A stretch of DNA of 64,000 nt, taken from the NCBI RefSeq assembly GCF_002368415.1, contig NZ_AP018290.1, positions 8,547,717 to 8,611,716 of the forward strand. Reading direction: 5' to 3'. The position numbers were made by a program, and so were the translations under genes. Shown here piece by piece: positions 1 to 8,145 of the stretch. The notes beneath the pieces were generated by a model. The model was not told the origin of the DNA and ran no database searches. It saw nothing but the letters and a program-made list of their open reading frames with translations. Within the stretch, counting starts at the first letter, position 1. Each line of letters starts with the position of its first letter. Source of the DNA: Calothrix sp. NIES-4105. Lineage in GTDB: Bacteria; Cyanobacteriota; Cyanobacteriia; Cyanobacteriales; Nostocaceae.

Positions 1-987
1 GCCATCAGTTTCGAGAAGTTCGCCCAATTCAGTATCTTTGTCTTTGCCAACTTTGGTTTCGAGAGATACTGAACGAGGTACGCGCAGTAATACTTCTCTA
101 ACTTGTGTTGGTGACATTTCGAGTTCAATTGCCAAATCTTCTAAAGTCGGTGTGCGACCTTTTTCTTGAGCAATTTTACGCTGTGCTTTTTTAATCTTGT
201 TGAGTTTTTCTGTGATGTGGACAGGGAGGCGAATAGTGCGACTGCTTGTAGCAATTGCACGAGTGATACCCTGACGAATCCACCAGTAAGCATAAGTGCT
301 AAAGCGGTACCCTTTAGTTGGGTCAAACTTTTCGACCGCGCGCTCTAAACCTAAAGTACCTTCTTGAACTAAATCTAATAGTTCTAAGCCACGATTTTGA
401 TACTTCTTAGCAACGGACACAACAAGACGGAGATTCGCCTTAATCATGTGTTCTTTAGATTGAAGTCCTTGGCTTTGAATTTGTTCTAACTCTTCGACAG
501 TCAACTTAGCAACTTCTGCCCAGCGACGTTTACCCTTAGCAAGAAGTTGCTTGAGTTCAAAAACATCCATATCACCTGTTTTTGCCCAGCGTTCGAGCGA
601 AGGACGATGCCCCAACTCGGAAGTTAAACGCTCTTGAATTTCAATAATGCGTGAGTAGGAAGCGATAATATCATCACCCTGCTTGGCAGAATTGGCTAGC
701 AAAATACGTAACCGTAGGTAGCGTTGAACTTTCTGAGCTTCTGAAACTTCTTCATCACGTCCCAACAAACGAACCCGTCCAATTTCCTGAAGATACAAGC
801 GTACCAGGTCAGTGCTACGACGGTTGGGGGTTGTAGCAAAGCTGGCTGGGTCTTGCGATACCATTTCCAGCTCTTCCAAATCCTCTACAGATAACTCACT
901 TTCATCAACTCCGAGGTCTGGGTCAAATGTTTGGTTAGGTTGTTGGGCTTCTTCTGCATCTGCGGCGTAAAAAGATGTTGCTGGCAT
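1..987 (-). CDS. sigC: Group 2 RNA polymerase sigma factor, SigC-like (partial, C-terminus beyond left edge)
   Basis: Primary-type sigma factor that directs core RNA polymerase to promoters. The ATG is at 987 and the frame stays open to base 1, giving 329 residues and missing region 4. Visible: acidic N-terminus, region 1.2 (STDLVRLYLQEIGRV, about residues 58-72), core-binding region 2.1-2.2 (ANLRLVVSVAKKYQNRG, about 184-200, and LLDLVQEGTLGLERA), -10 recognition region 2.4 (FSTYAYWWIRQ, 229-239) and region 3 (LPVHITEKLNKIKKAQR). A roughly 60-residue insertion between regions 1.2 and 2.1, and the start MPATSFYA, resemble SigC-type group 2 factors of heterocystous cyanobacteria. That subgroup assignment is from memory and less certain than the family. 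Confidence 0.88.
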   Translation of the reverse strand, partial: MPATSFYAADAEEAQQPNQTFDPDLGVDESELSVEDLEELEMVSQDPASFATTPNRRSTDLVRLYLQEIGRVRLLGRDEEVSEAQKVQRYLRLRILLANSAKQGDDIIASYSRIIEIQERLTSELGHRPSLERWAKTGDMDVFELKQLLAKGKRRWAEVAKLTVEELEQIQSQGLQSKEHMIKANLRLVVSVAKKYQNRGLELLDLVQEGTLGLERAVEKFDPTKGYRFSTYAYWWIRQGITRAIATSSRTIRLPVHITEKLNKIKKAQRKIAQEKGRTPTLEDLAIELEMSPTQVREVLLRVPRSVSLETKVGKDKDTELGELLETDG

Positions 988-1863
988 AAGGTTCGTCTCA
1001 ATGGCTCCAGGTAACAATAGATTGTGGTGGGCAGTACGCCAACTTAGAGGTTATCTTTAATAAGCGGCTGCAAACCCTGCACGGTTGTAGCATTGCGGTC
1101 AGCATAATCAACTGTTGATATCATTCCCGCAATCTCACAGAAACTAACATCAAGTTGAAAGTTTTTTTTGAATTTATTTCTTGAGTTAAAGCCATTTTAG
1201 TATTTATATATACTTAATAAGCTAAGTATAGGACGTGATTACAACTCAAGAGCGAGATTAATCATGAGTAAAAACTGATTGATATTAAGGGTTGCAGTCT
1301 TTATAATTATTATTCATTAAATAAATATTTACTGTAGCTTTTTTGACGTACTATAATCATAAATTAAGTAGAAGTAAGGGAAAATATTTTTTGTTACGTG
1401 TGATGGTTTTTGTGTGATGGTTATGTATACAGGAATCTTTTTATAATTTCCTGAAGGTTTTAGTATGCTTTGGATTGATTTTGCGTTAAGTATTGTTCGC
1501 GTTGTTTTAAGGATCGCTTCTAACCCCTGATATTTGACCTGACTTTTCACGTTATGTGTCCAAGCATAGAAAAAACCTAACCCCCCAACCCCCTTCCCTA
1601 CTAGGGAATGGGGAGTACAATTGCTCCCCTCTCCTTGTAGGAGCTACCGTGTACACATAAGTTTTTGAAAGTTAATTTTCTTCCCTTTCTTCTCTTTCTT
1701 TGTGTCCGAGCGTGTCTTTGTGGTTCCTTAAAAACATAAACCACAAAGGTCACAAAGGGCACAAAGGAGGGAATATAAGAAGGGTTATAAAGATGTGTGT
1801 ACACCGTAGCCTTGTAGGAGAGGGGTCGGGGGAGAGGTTTTCAACATGCAAATGAATTTTTGT
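988..1863. other. Long intergenic region between sigma factor and gpsA
   Basis: About 880 bases without a convincing gene. The part next to the sigma factor is AT-rich and presumably carries its promoter and leader. The part next to gpsA holds a C-rich dispersed repeat (about 1575-1640 and 1810-1845) that is split by a MITE-like element at 1644-1809. Short open frames here (for example 1329-1550) lack ribosome-binding sites and coding character. Confidence 0.6.
1644..1809. mobile_element. MITE-like 166-bp element with terminal inverted repeats and 11-bp target duplication
   Basis: The ends are CTACCGTGTACACA (left) and TGTGTACACCGTAG (right), inverted repeats matching at 13 of 14 positions. 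The 11-mer CCTTGTAGGAG flanks both sides (1633-1643 and 1810-1820), as expected for a target-site duplication inside an older C-rich repeat. The interior has runs of the type CACAAAGG and an internal stem (CTTTGTGGTT / AACCACAAAG). A second copy in the opposite orientation lies at 51564-51734. No transposase is encoded, so mobilisation in trans is inferred. Confidence 0.75.
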
Positions 1864-2838
1864 TTATTCGTAGTATTCAGGCTTGATGTGACGTAGCATT
1901 AATTCTTCTAAAGCTTGGCGGGGTGTGGAGTCAGATTTGAGGACGCGGTAAACTTGTTCGGTGATAGGCATTGAGATATTTTGCCCAGAAGCGCGCGTTA
2001 TTAATACTGAACAGGTGTTTACTCCCTCTACAGTTCCTTGTAAGTGGGCAAGAATTTCAGGAAGTGTTCTACCACAAGCTAGCTGATAACCAACTTGGTA
2101 ATTTCGGCTAAGAGAACTGTTACAAGTTGCGAGTAAGTCACCTAATCCTGACAAACCATAGAATGTTTCAGTTTTGGCGCCTAAACTTACACCAATGCGA
2201 ACCATTTCGGTAAGACCGCGCGTGACTAAAGCAGCTTTGGCATTAGTTCCTAATTGCAAACCATCACAGACACCTGCTGCGATAGCGATAACATTTTTTA
2301 GAGTTCCCCCTAGTTCGACGCCTAAAGGGTCAAGATTTGTATAAACTCGAAACCGTGGTGAGGAGAAAACGAGTTGTACAGACTCTGCCGCAGTTGCCGA
2401 ATAACTTGCTACTACTGTTGCAGCAGGTAAGCCTAATTCTATTTCTTTAGATAAATTTGGGCCAGATAACACCACAACCGGATGCTTCGGAAATGCTGCT
2501 TGCAAAATTTGCGACGGTGTACAAGTAGTTTGAGTATCTAAACCTTTAGTGGCAGTTACGAAAATAGCTTTATCTCTTAGCTTTATTTTTTGAAGTTGCG
2601 CGATGACTTCAGGCACACCTTTCATAGATATGGCACTAACAATGATATCCGCATTTTCAACGGCAGGCGCCAGTTCTAATTCACCACGACGCGACCAAAT
2701 GCGTACTTGATGACCGTTTGGTGATACTAAGGAAGCTAGACTAGTTCCCCAGGCGCCGGCGCCGAGGATGGTTACTGATTTTGGATTACCCTGTGGAAAG
2801 TCAAAAGGAATATGGGTTTTGGATTTTAGATTAGTCAA
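1864..2838 (-). CDS. gpsA: Glycerol-3-phosphate dehydrogenase [NAD(P)+]
   Basis: Cytosolic enzyme that reduces dihydroxyacetone phosphate to sn-glycerol-3-phosphate, the backbone of membrane glycerolipids. The protein has 324 residues. A Rossmann nucleotide-binding loop GAGAWG is at residues 26-31, the family motif LSGPNLSKE at 124-132, and the substrate/catalytic lysine segment GTLKNVIAIAAG at about 178-189. The segment after WSRR is shorter than in E. coli GpsA, which appears normal for cyanobacterial forms. It lies upstream of and codirectional with nothing overlapping; lipA follows it on the same strand about 110 bases away across a palindromic repeat. Confidence 0.95.
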   Translation of the reverse strand: MTNLKSKTHIPFDFPQGNPKSVTILGAGAWGTSLASLVSPNGHQVRIWSRRGELELAPAVENADIIVSAISMKGVPEVIAQLQKIKLRDKAIFVTATKGLDTQTTCTPSQILQAAFPKHPVVVLSGPNLSKEIELGLPAATVVASYSATAAESVQLVFSSPRFRVYTNLDPLGVELGGTLKNVIAIAAGVCDGLQLGTNAKAALVTRGLTEMVRIGVSLGAKTETFYGLSGLGDLLATCNSSLSRNYQVGYQLACGRTLPEILAHLQGTVEGVNTCSVLITRASGQNISMPITEQVYRVLKSDSTPRQALEELMLRHIKPEYYE

Positions 2839-2871
2839 TTTTGCGGGTTGCGATGGTTCAAAATTATATAA

Positions 2872-2929
2872 GGGCGGGTTTAGTTAGATTTTAAATTCAA
2901 TTTTAAGATATCTGTTAACCCGCCCGTAC
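2872..2929. repeat. GGGCGGGTT palindromic repeat, copy 1
   Basis: GGGCGGGTT and AACCCGCCCGTAC flank about 40 AT-rich bases, so the transcript can form a GC-rich stem with a long loop. It sits between lipA and gpsA and could stop readthrough. Related copies are at 3880-3936 and 26140-26197. The arms are conserved while the loop differs. Confidence 0.7.
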
Positions 2930-2949
2930 AGTAGTCGCGTAATTCAAAA

Positions 2950-3822
2950 TTATTTACGTGGGTAGCGCTGCATTAATTCCCGAACTTGTTCTGCATGGTA
3001 GGAGCTTCTGGTCAAGGGTGATGATACAACTTGTAAAAAACCGATTTTTTCACCGAAAGCTTGCCAAGCATCAAATTGTTCGGGGCGAACAAAATCGCTA
3101 ACCTGTAGATGTTTCTGGCTAGGCTGTAGATATTGTCCGATGGTCAATATATCACAATCAACCGCGCGCAAATCTTGCATAACTTGACGAATTTCTTCGT
3201 CGGTTTCTCCAAGTCCAACCATAATGCCAGATTTTGTGTAAACCCAAGGTGCAATTTCACGACTGCGTTTGAGTAGCTCTAAGGTACGCTCGTAATTAGC
3301 TTGTGGACGCACTCGACGATACAAGCGGGGGATAGTTTCTGTATTATGGTTGAGAACTTCAGGTTGGGAAAGGAGAATTATTTCTAGCGCTTTCCAGTTT
3401 CCACACAAATCAGGAATTAATAATTCTATAGTTGTATGCGGTGATACAGCACGAATATTTTCAATACATTCTACAAACTGAGAGGCACCTCCATCAGGTA
3501 AATCATCGCGGTTAACAGAAGTAATTACTACATGGTTAAGCTTCATGCGTCGTACTGCTTCAGCCAACCGTGTTGGTTCAGTAGGGTCGAGAGGTTTGGG
3601 TTTTTTCTCAAAGTCGATATCACAATAAGGACAAGCGCGCGTGCAAGCAGGACCCATAATTAGAAACGTCGCGGTTCCTGCATTAAAGCATTCCCCAATA
3701 TTCGGACACGACGCTTCCTCACATACTGTATTTAAAGCTAAATCCCGTAATATTTCCTTAACACTACCGACACGCTCCCATTGAGGCGCCTTTACCCGCA
3801 ACCAATCTGGTTTTACAGCCAC
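2950..3822 (-). CDS. lipA: Lipoyl synthase
   Basis: Radical SAM enzyme that inserts two sulfur atoms into protein-bound octanoyl groups to make the lipoyl cofactor of 2-oxoacid dehydrogenases and the glycine cleavage system. The protein has 290 residues. The auxiliary Fe-S cluster cysteines are C34, C39 and C45 (CX4CX5C) and the radical SAM cluster cysteines are C60, C64 and C67 (CX3CX2C). The C-terminal RSSYHAEQ motif, which ligates the auxiliary cluster, is present. Cyanobacteria often carry more than one lipA, so this may be one of two paralogues. Confidence 0.95.
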   Translation of the reverse strand: MAVKPDWLRVKAPQWERVGSVKEILRDLALNTVCEEASCPNIGECFNAGTATFLIMGPACTRACPYCDIDFEKKPKPLDPTEPTRLAEAVRRMKLNHVVITSVNRDDLPDGGASQFVECIENIRAVSPHTTIELLIPDLCGNWKALEIILLSQPEVLNHNTETIPRLYRRVRPQANYERTLELLKRSREIAPWVYTKSGIMVGLGETDEEIRQVMQDLRAVDCDILTIGQYLQPSQKHLQVSDFVRPEQFDAWQAFGEKIGFLQVVSSPLTRSSYHAEQVRELMQRYPRK

Positions 3823-3879
3823 AATCTACTTTTACCCATTTATATAGATATACAAAGTTAATCGTAGCAAGTTGTGCAA

Positions 3880-3936
3880 GGGCGGGTTTACTATATGCTG
3901 GCAAATAATCGGAAATTTGGGTGAACCCGCCCGTAC
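3880..3936. repeat. GGGCGGGTT palindromic repeat, copy 2
   Basis: Same arms as at 2872-2929 (GGGCGGGTTT and GAACCCGCCCGTAC) around a different AT-rich centre, upstream of lipA. Probably a dispersed hairpin element. Confidence 0.7.
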
Positions 3937-4048
3937 AGGTGGCATGGAGTTGGGGATTAGCAAAAATAAATGATTTAATTTTGTGGGGTAGGCATCCTGC
4001 CTGCCCATAACATGTGATATACTGCATTGTAGGCTAGTAATACTATGC

Positions 4049-4122
<74 letters not shown>

Positions 4123-4351
4123 TAATTTTTATTGATGATAAATCGTTTTACTGATCATAAAAATAATCTTGGTTAAAATGCAGTTATTTAGAAGTTTAGT
4201 TTGAAAGTTCTTTATTTAGATACTTTATGCTGATATTTTTTTAGATTGCTTTGCACTTATATTTATTATCTTTGCAAATTCGTCATAGCAAAGGACATTG
4301 AGAATTATAACAGTTCTGATTTTCAGCTATTTTATTACTTATTATACGAAA

Positions 4352-5158
4352 ATGAGTCTAGAAGACTACTTAGTACCTAAAGAAAATATCGAAGCTTATA
4401 ACTACTTATTCATGATTGAAACAGGGCTTCGAGAGCTAATTATAGAAGAGTTACAGAGAGTAGAGATAAAATGGTATAAAACTCGTTTACCTGAAGATAT
4501 TAAAAAAAAGTATATAGACGGTAAAAAAGCAGAAAATAATATTAAGTGGAGCAAATTAATTCTGCATCATCCTATTTACTATGTTGATTTTCCTGACCTT
4601 AAAAAGGTTATAGAAAGTAATACCAACTGGAAGGGTGTTTTTGATACTATTTTTGGAAGAAAAGAGATTTTAAGTGCTACTTTATCAGAAATAGAATATG
4701 TACGCAACAAAGTGGCTCATAACCGAAAAGTAATCAGAGCAGATGTTGATATCGTAAAAGGAGCTTATACGAAAATTTCAAATGCTGTAGGCGAAGGCAG
4801 ATTTAAAAGTCTAGCATCAAAATGTACCTTAGCTGACGATATTACTTCTCAATTAGTCGCTCTAAAATTAGATGCTAATAATTTTTTTGTCCTCATCAAT
4901 AATTATAAAATTATAGACAATATAAAGATATGGGCATGTATTTGTGATAGTTGGTGGTTTGATTTTGAATATCTCAATCATAGTATAGACGCAATCAAAG
5001 AATTCTTTAAATTAGTAGAGCAGTACATGGAACTACCTAGAGTTCGAGGAAGTGGTCATAAAATAGAGTCATGGGTTAAGTCGAATAATGTAAGCGAAAA
5101 ATATAATCATGCTATTGATGAAATTATGATTATTATATCTGAAAAAGGAGAATTTTAA
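4352..5158 (+). CDS. Swt1-type HEPN-domain protein
   Basis: 268 residues from the ATG at 4352. An in-frame TTG at 4298 would add 18 hydrophobic residues, but its only Shine-Dalgarno-like bases are too close. Residues about 15-130 match the Swt1-like HEPN fold: MIETGLRELI, a region ending in a conserved aspartate-rich turn (YYVDFPDLKKVIE), TNWKGVFDTIF, and VRNKVAHNR with the HEPN RX4H signature at R118-H123. HEPN proteins with this motif are often metal-independent RNases used in toxin or defence modules. The stop codon abuts the GTG of the NTPase gene at 5159, so they are probably co-translated. The gene is AT-rich and is not preceded by a recognisable operon partner. Family assignment is by motif; RNase activity is inferred. 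Confidence 0.75.
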   Translation: MSLEDYLVPKENIEAYNYLFMIETGLRELIIEELQRVEIKWYKTRLPEDIKKKYIDGKKAENNIKWSKLILHHPIYYVDFPDLKKVIESNTNWKGVFDTIFGRKEILSATLSEIEYVRNKVAHNRKVIRADVDIVKGAYTKISNAVGEGRFKSLASKCTLADDITSQLVALKLDANNFFVLINNYKIIDNIKIWACICDSWWFDFEYLNHSIDAIKEFFKLVEQYMELPRVRGSGHKIESWVKSNNVSEKYNHAIDEIMIIISEKGEF

Positions 5159-7387
5159 GTGTTAGAAATAAATCAAGTTCACAATCCATACGATTTTTCA
5201 AACCCAGTATCAAAGTTAGAACTTTTTGCTGGCAGAAAAACAGAGTTAGAAGATATAATTTATTATTTAAATCATGCAGTAAAAGCTCCTAAGCCAATTA
5301 ATATTGCGCTACTTGGCAAAAGAGCTTCTGGCAAAACTAGTTTTCTCAATATTATTAATGAAGAAGCAAAAAAATTAGGTTTCTGTGCTGTAAGAGTAGA
5401 TTTAGATGAGGGAGACACTCAAACTCAATTACAATTTTTTAGTAAATTATTTAACTCTATTCTGTTAGAAGCTTGTGAACTAGGTGCTTTTGCTGGGATA
5501 CATGGTAAAACCTATGAAACTCATCAAGACATTATGTTTACATATACTATTCCAGATGATAAGACTTTTTCTCCTTTTTTGTTTCCTCTTCAGTATGCTA
5601 GGGCTATGAATGGCGGTAATCATAATATCCAAATAGATGACAATGTTTTTAAGAGAGATTTGATTACGATTCAAACTGAGCTTGATAAGCCGATAATTGT
5701 TCTCTTTGACGAATGCAATGTACTTTCCAATAGTAGAGTAATTTTAGAAAAAATCAGAAACATATTTATGAATATTTGTGGTTATATGCTTGTTTTTACT
5801 GGTACTCCTGAACTTTTTCCAATTATCGATGATATATTTTCTCCAATAATACGCCAATTTAAAAAAATTAACATTGTTGATTTCAAGAAAATAAATGATA
5901 CTCATGACTGTATCTTAAAACCATTGAAAGAAGTAGGAATTGATATTGAACACGTTTTGGATTTAGAAACAAACGAAGATATTCAAGAAATTCATGACTT
6001 GTCTGGAGGGCGTCCTTATGAGATTCAACTAATATGTCACATAATGTTTCGGCGCCTTCAAAACAAACGTGCGAAAAAAATGAAGTTAGATTTAAGCATC
6101 CTAGAAGATGTTCGTCGAGAGCTTGAAACTTCACAGACTTTATCAAATCGTCCTATTTTATCAAAAATACTCAATCTTACTCATACTGAACTTTCTGCTT
6201 TAAAAATTTTCTCAATAGGTAATGGCAAAGTTACATTTGAGCAAGCATGGGCAATAGAATATATATTTAATGAAAATACTAACTGGACAAAAGATATCTT
6301 ACAAGAATTACTTAATAAATTTATTCGAGAGCAGATTTTTACAATTGAAGGAGATATAATCAAGTTTTCTGGTGATGATTTTGATAAGATTTATACAAAA
6401 TATTATGCTCGTGAACAAAGCATACCTCTTAGCTTTCTTGATTTTCCAATAGACGTAATTTTTGTGATACATGCATTATCTAAATTTAGAATTACAGACT
6501 TAGATAATATAACAATAATTAGCACAAATTCAAGTGTTGAAGAATCTGATATTTACAATTTAACTCAACAATTAGCTAGCGACGATTTAAAGTATGACGT
6601 ATTCGTAGAGAGTCCTCACATGGTTAAGGATTTATATTTTTTAATGGTTGAACATCGAAAAAATGATAAATTACAACTATTAAATATAAGGTTTATTCTT
6701 CCTTGGTTAACTATTCAATTGTGGTTAGGAAGCAAAGAAAACTCTTGTGAAACTATTATAAATTCTTTTCCTTTTTCTATCGAACAAATGAAAGAAAGAA
6801 TTTCTATTATATCAGGAGAGCTTATATTAAAAACACATGATTTAGCAGTTGCTCCGGTAAACTCTTTAATTAAAAAATTGGTTTCTACTGCTAATGAGGA
6901 AGTTAAGAAATCAATAGCTTATCAACATTTTCGTAATGCCTATGATATATATGTTAGTAGTAAAAATTTTGAAGAGGTTGCTTTTCACATTAATCTCGCA
7001 TTTGCAATAAGCACAGAAATTGAAGATTGGATGGTAAACGCTTGTTATCTACTTATAGTTACCGAAGATTATATGCCAGAAAATGTTAGTACTGCAAAAT
7101 CTGTTTTAGAGCAACTTGCGACTTCGGATATATTAAAGGAAAATCAACCTCTTATCAACTATAATTTAGGCATACTGTATCTTAAAGAAGATAACCCTGA
7201 ACAAGCATTAAATAAATTCGACTCATGTATTGAGTATTTAAAAAATTCAGAATCACCATATCCTTGTTCTCATTTACTAATTGTTGATGTACAGGACGAT
7301 AAACTTGTGATTAGAGAACAAGAAAATGTTAATCTTTTCGATATCGCACGCACATCAAAATTGGTTTTAGAAGCTTTTTTGAAATAG
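5159..7387 (+). CDS. P-loop NTPase (AAA/STAND-like) with TPR-like C-terminus
   Basis: 742 residues with a GTG start directly after the HEPN stop codon. The N-terminal FAGR box leads into Walker A GKRASGKT (53-60), Walker B IIVLFDECN (about 179-187), a sensor-1-like strand LVFTGTPELF (211-220) and a GGRP motif (283-286), as seen in ORC/Cdc6-type and STAND ATPases. A winged-helix-like stretch follows. The last 300 residues are helical, with a TPR-like segment near 690-715 (NYNLGILYLKEDNPEQALNKF is shown only in part here). Codon use is AT-rich and only one GGCGCC lies in the whole 4.3-8.1 kb stretch. The pairing suggests that the NTPase senses a trigger and controls the HEPN effector. This is inference. 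Confidence 0.8.
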   Translation: MLEINQVHNPYDFSNPVSKLELFAGRKTELEDIIYYLNHAVKAPKPINIALLGKRASGKTSFLNIINEEAKKLGFCAVRVDLDEGDTQTQLQFFSKLFNSILLEACELGAFAGIHGKTYETHQDIMFTYTIPDDKTFSPFLFPLQYARAMNGGNHNIQIDDNVFKRDLITIQTELDKPIIVLFDECNVLSNSRVILEKIRNIFMNICGYMLVFTGTPELFPIIDDIFSPIIRQFKKINIVDFKKINDTHDCILKPLKEVGIDIEHVLDLETNEDIQEIHDLSGGRPYEIQLICHIMFRRLQNKRAKKMKLDLSILEDVRRELETSQTLSNRPILSKILNLTHTELSALKIFSIGNGKVTFEQAWAIEYIFNENTNWTKDILQELLNKFIREQIFTIEGDIIKFSGDDFDKIYTKYYAREQSIPLSFLDFPIDVIFVIHALSKFRITDLDNITIISTNSSVEESDIYNLTQQLASDDLKYDVFVESPHMVKDLYFLMVEHRKNDKLQLLNIRFILPWLTIQLWLGSKENSCETIINSFPFSIEQMKERISIISGELILKTHDLAVAPVNSLIKKLVSTANEEVKKSIAYQHFRNAYDIYVSSKNFEEVAFHINLAFAISTEIEDWMVNACYLLIVTEDYMPENVSTAKSVLEQLATSDILKENQPLINYNLGILYLKEDNPEQALNKFDSCIEYLKNSESPYPCSHLLIVDVQDDKLVIREQENVNLFDIARTSKLVLEAFLK

Positions 7388-7439
7388 TTTCGGTATGATT
7401 CGCTATTCAACCTTCTAATGCTACCTAAAAAAGTTTAAA

Positions 7440-7471
7440 GCAGTAAGCTACACTTTACTCTTGCTTACTGC
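7440..7471. terminator. Perfect 9-bp hairpin, possible bidirectional terminator
   Basis: GCAGTAAGC at 7440-7448 pairs with GCTTACTGC at 7463-7471 around a 14-base loop, between the converging NTPase gene and the small gene at 7549-7692. There is no clear U-run, so termination is a guess. Confidence 0.45.
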
Positions 7472-7548
7472 CTAGATAAAATCTTAAGCCTTTTGAAACT
7501 TTACGATATGTTTCTAAAAGCCATACTTAACTGATACGTACTACTTCG

Positions 7549-7692
7549 CTAAGCTTTTTCACCTGAATTAGAACTATCCTGGCAATCAACTTCATGATTT
7601 GAGCGTGACAAGTTTATTACTTGAAAATATTGATTTGACTGCTCTTTTACTCTTTTGGAGCCAATAGAGTATAACCCAAGTTTCTTTAACAT
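7549..7692 (-). CDS. Small protein of 47 residues, unrecognised
   Basis: ATG at 7692 (minus strand), preceded by GAGGT seven bases upstream, a good Shine-Dalgarno at ideal spacing and rare in this window. The product starts MLKKLGLYSIGSKRVKE and ends in a Ser/Asp/Glu-rich tail (DCQDSSNSGEKA) with one cysteine. It has a basic N-terminal half and an acidic tail, and no membrane segment. It converges with the HEPN/NTPase pair and may belong to the same cassette (antitoxin, peptide or regulator). I do not recognise the family. It may also be a chance frame. Confidence 0.5.
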   Translation of the reverse strand: MLKKLGLYSIGSKRVKEQSNQYFQVINLSRSNHEVDCQDSSNSGEKA

Positions 7693-8145
7693 TTTATTAC
7701 CTCGGAATATATAATGACTTTATCCGTTACCAGATAAATGTAACGATTCTAACCTAATCAAAATAGAACTTTGTTTTTTCCAGCACTCAGGCTACATTAT
7801 AGCATACACTAGCTGCTTTTTTGGCCGCTATAGTATGTAGATACAGTTTCACAAAGCTCTTTCCGGATATATTAACTCTATTTTAGCTTTTTAAAATCTA
7901 AAATCAAGTCTTTTTAATCTGTTCACCTAATTGGCAATAATGAAGGAGATATGTTAGTGTTAGTATTAATATCAGTTGTAAGTGTTCAAATTCTTGAAAG
8001 CAAGGTCTTATACTTTGGCCTGCAAAACAAATGTATATTTAAGTACATTAGTATTTAGCGTGAAAAGCACATAATCTAAATTTGGTATTATCAAATCTAT
8101 GCTTAATGTTTCAAAAATAGAGTCCTTGAATTGATTTTATCAAAT

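Larger units (their letters stand above)
7388..8145. other. AT-rich intergenic region after the NTPase gene
   Basis: Holds a terminator-like hairpin (7440-7471) and a small opposite-strand gene (7549-7692). Another 35-codon frame at 7951-8058 starts two bases after a GGAG and is less convincing. No integrase, attachment repeat or RNA gene was recognised. Confidence 0.5.

Noticed and set aside
1601-1804. 67-codon frame over the MITE
   Set aside because: Coding potential comes from the repeated CACAAAGG motif; no start signals.
7951-8058. 35-codon hydrophobic frame after the NTPase gene
   Set aside because: GGAG is only two bases from the ATG and the composition follows the AT-rich background. 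Not enough support for a gene.
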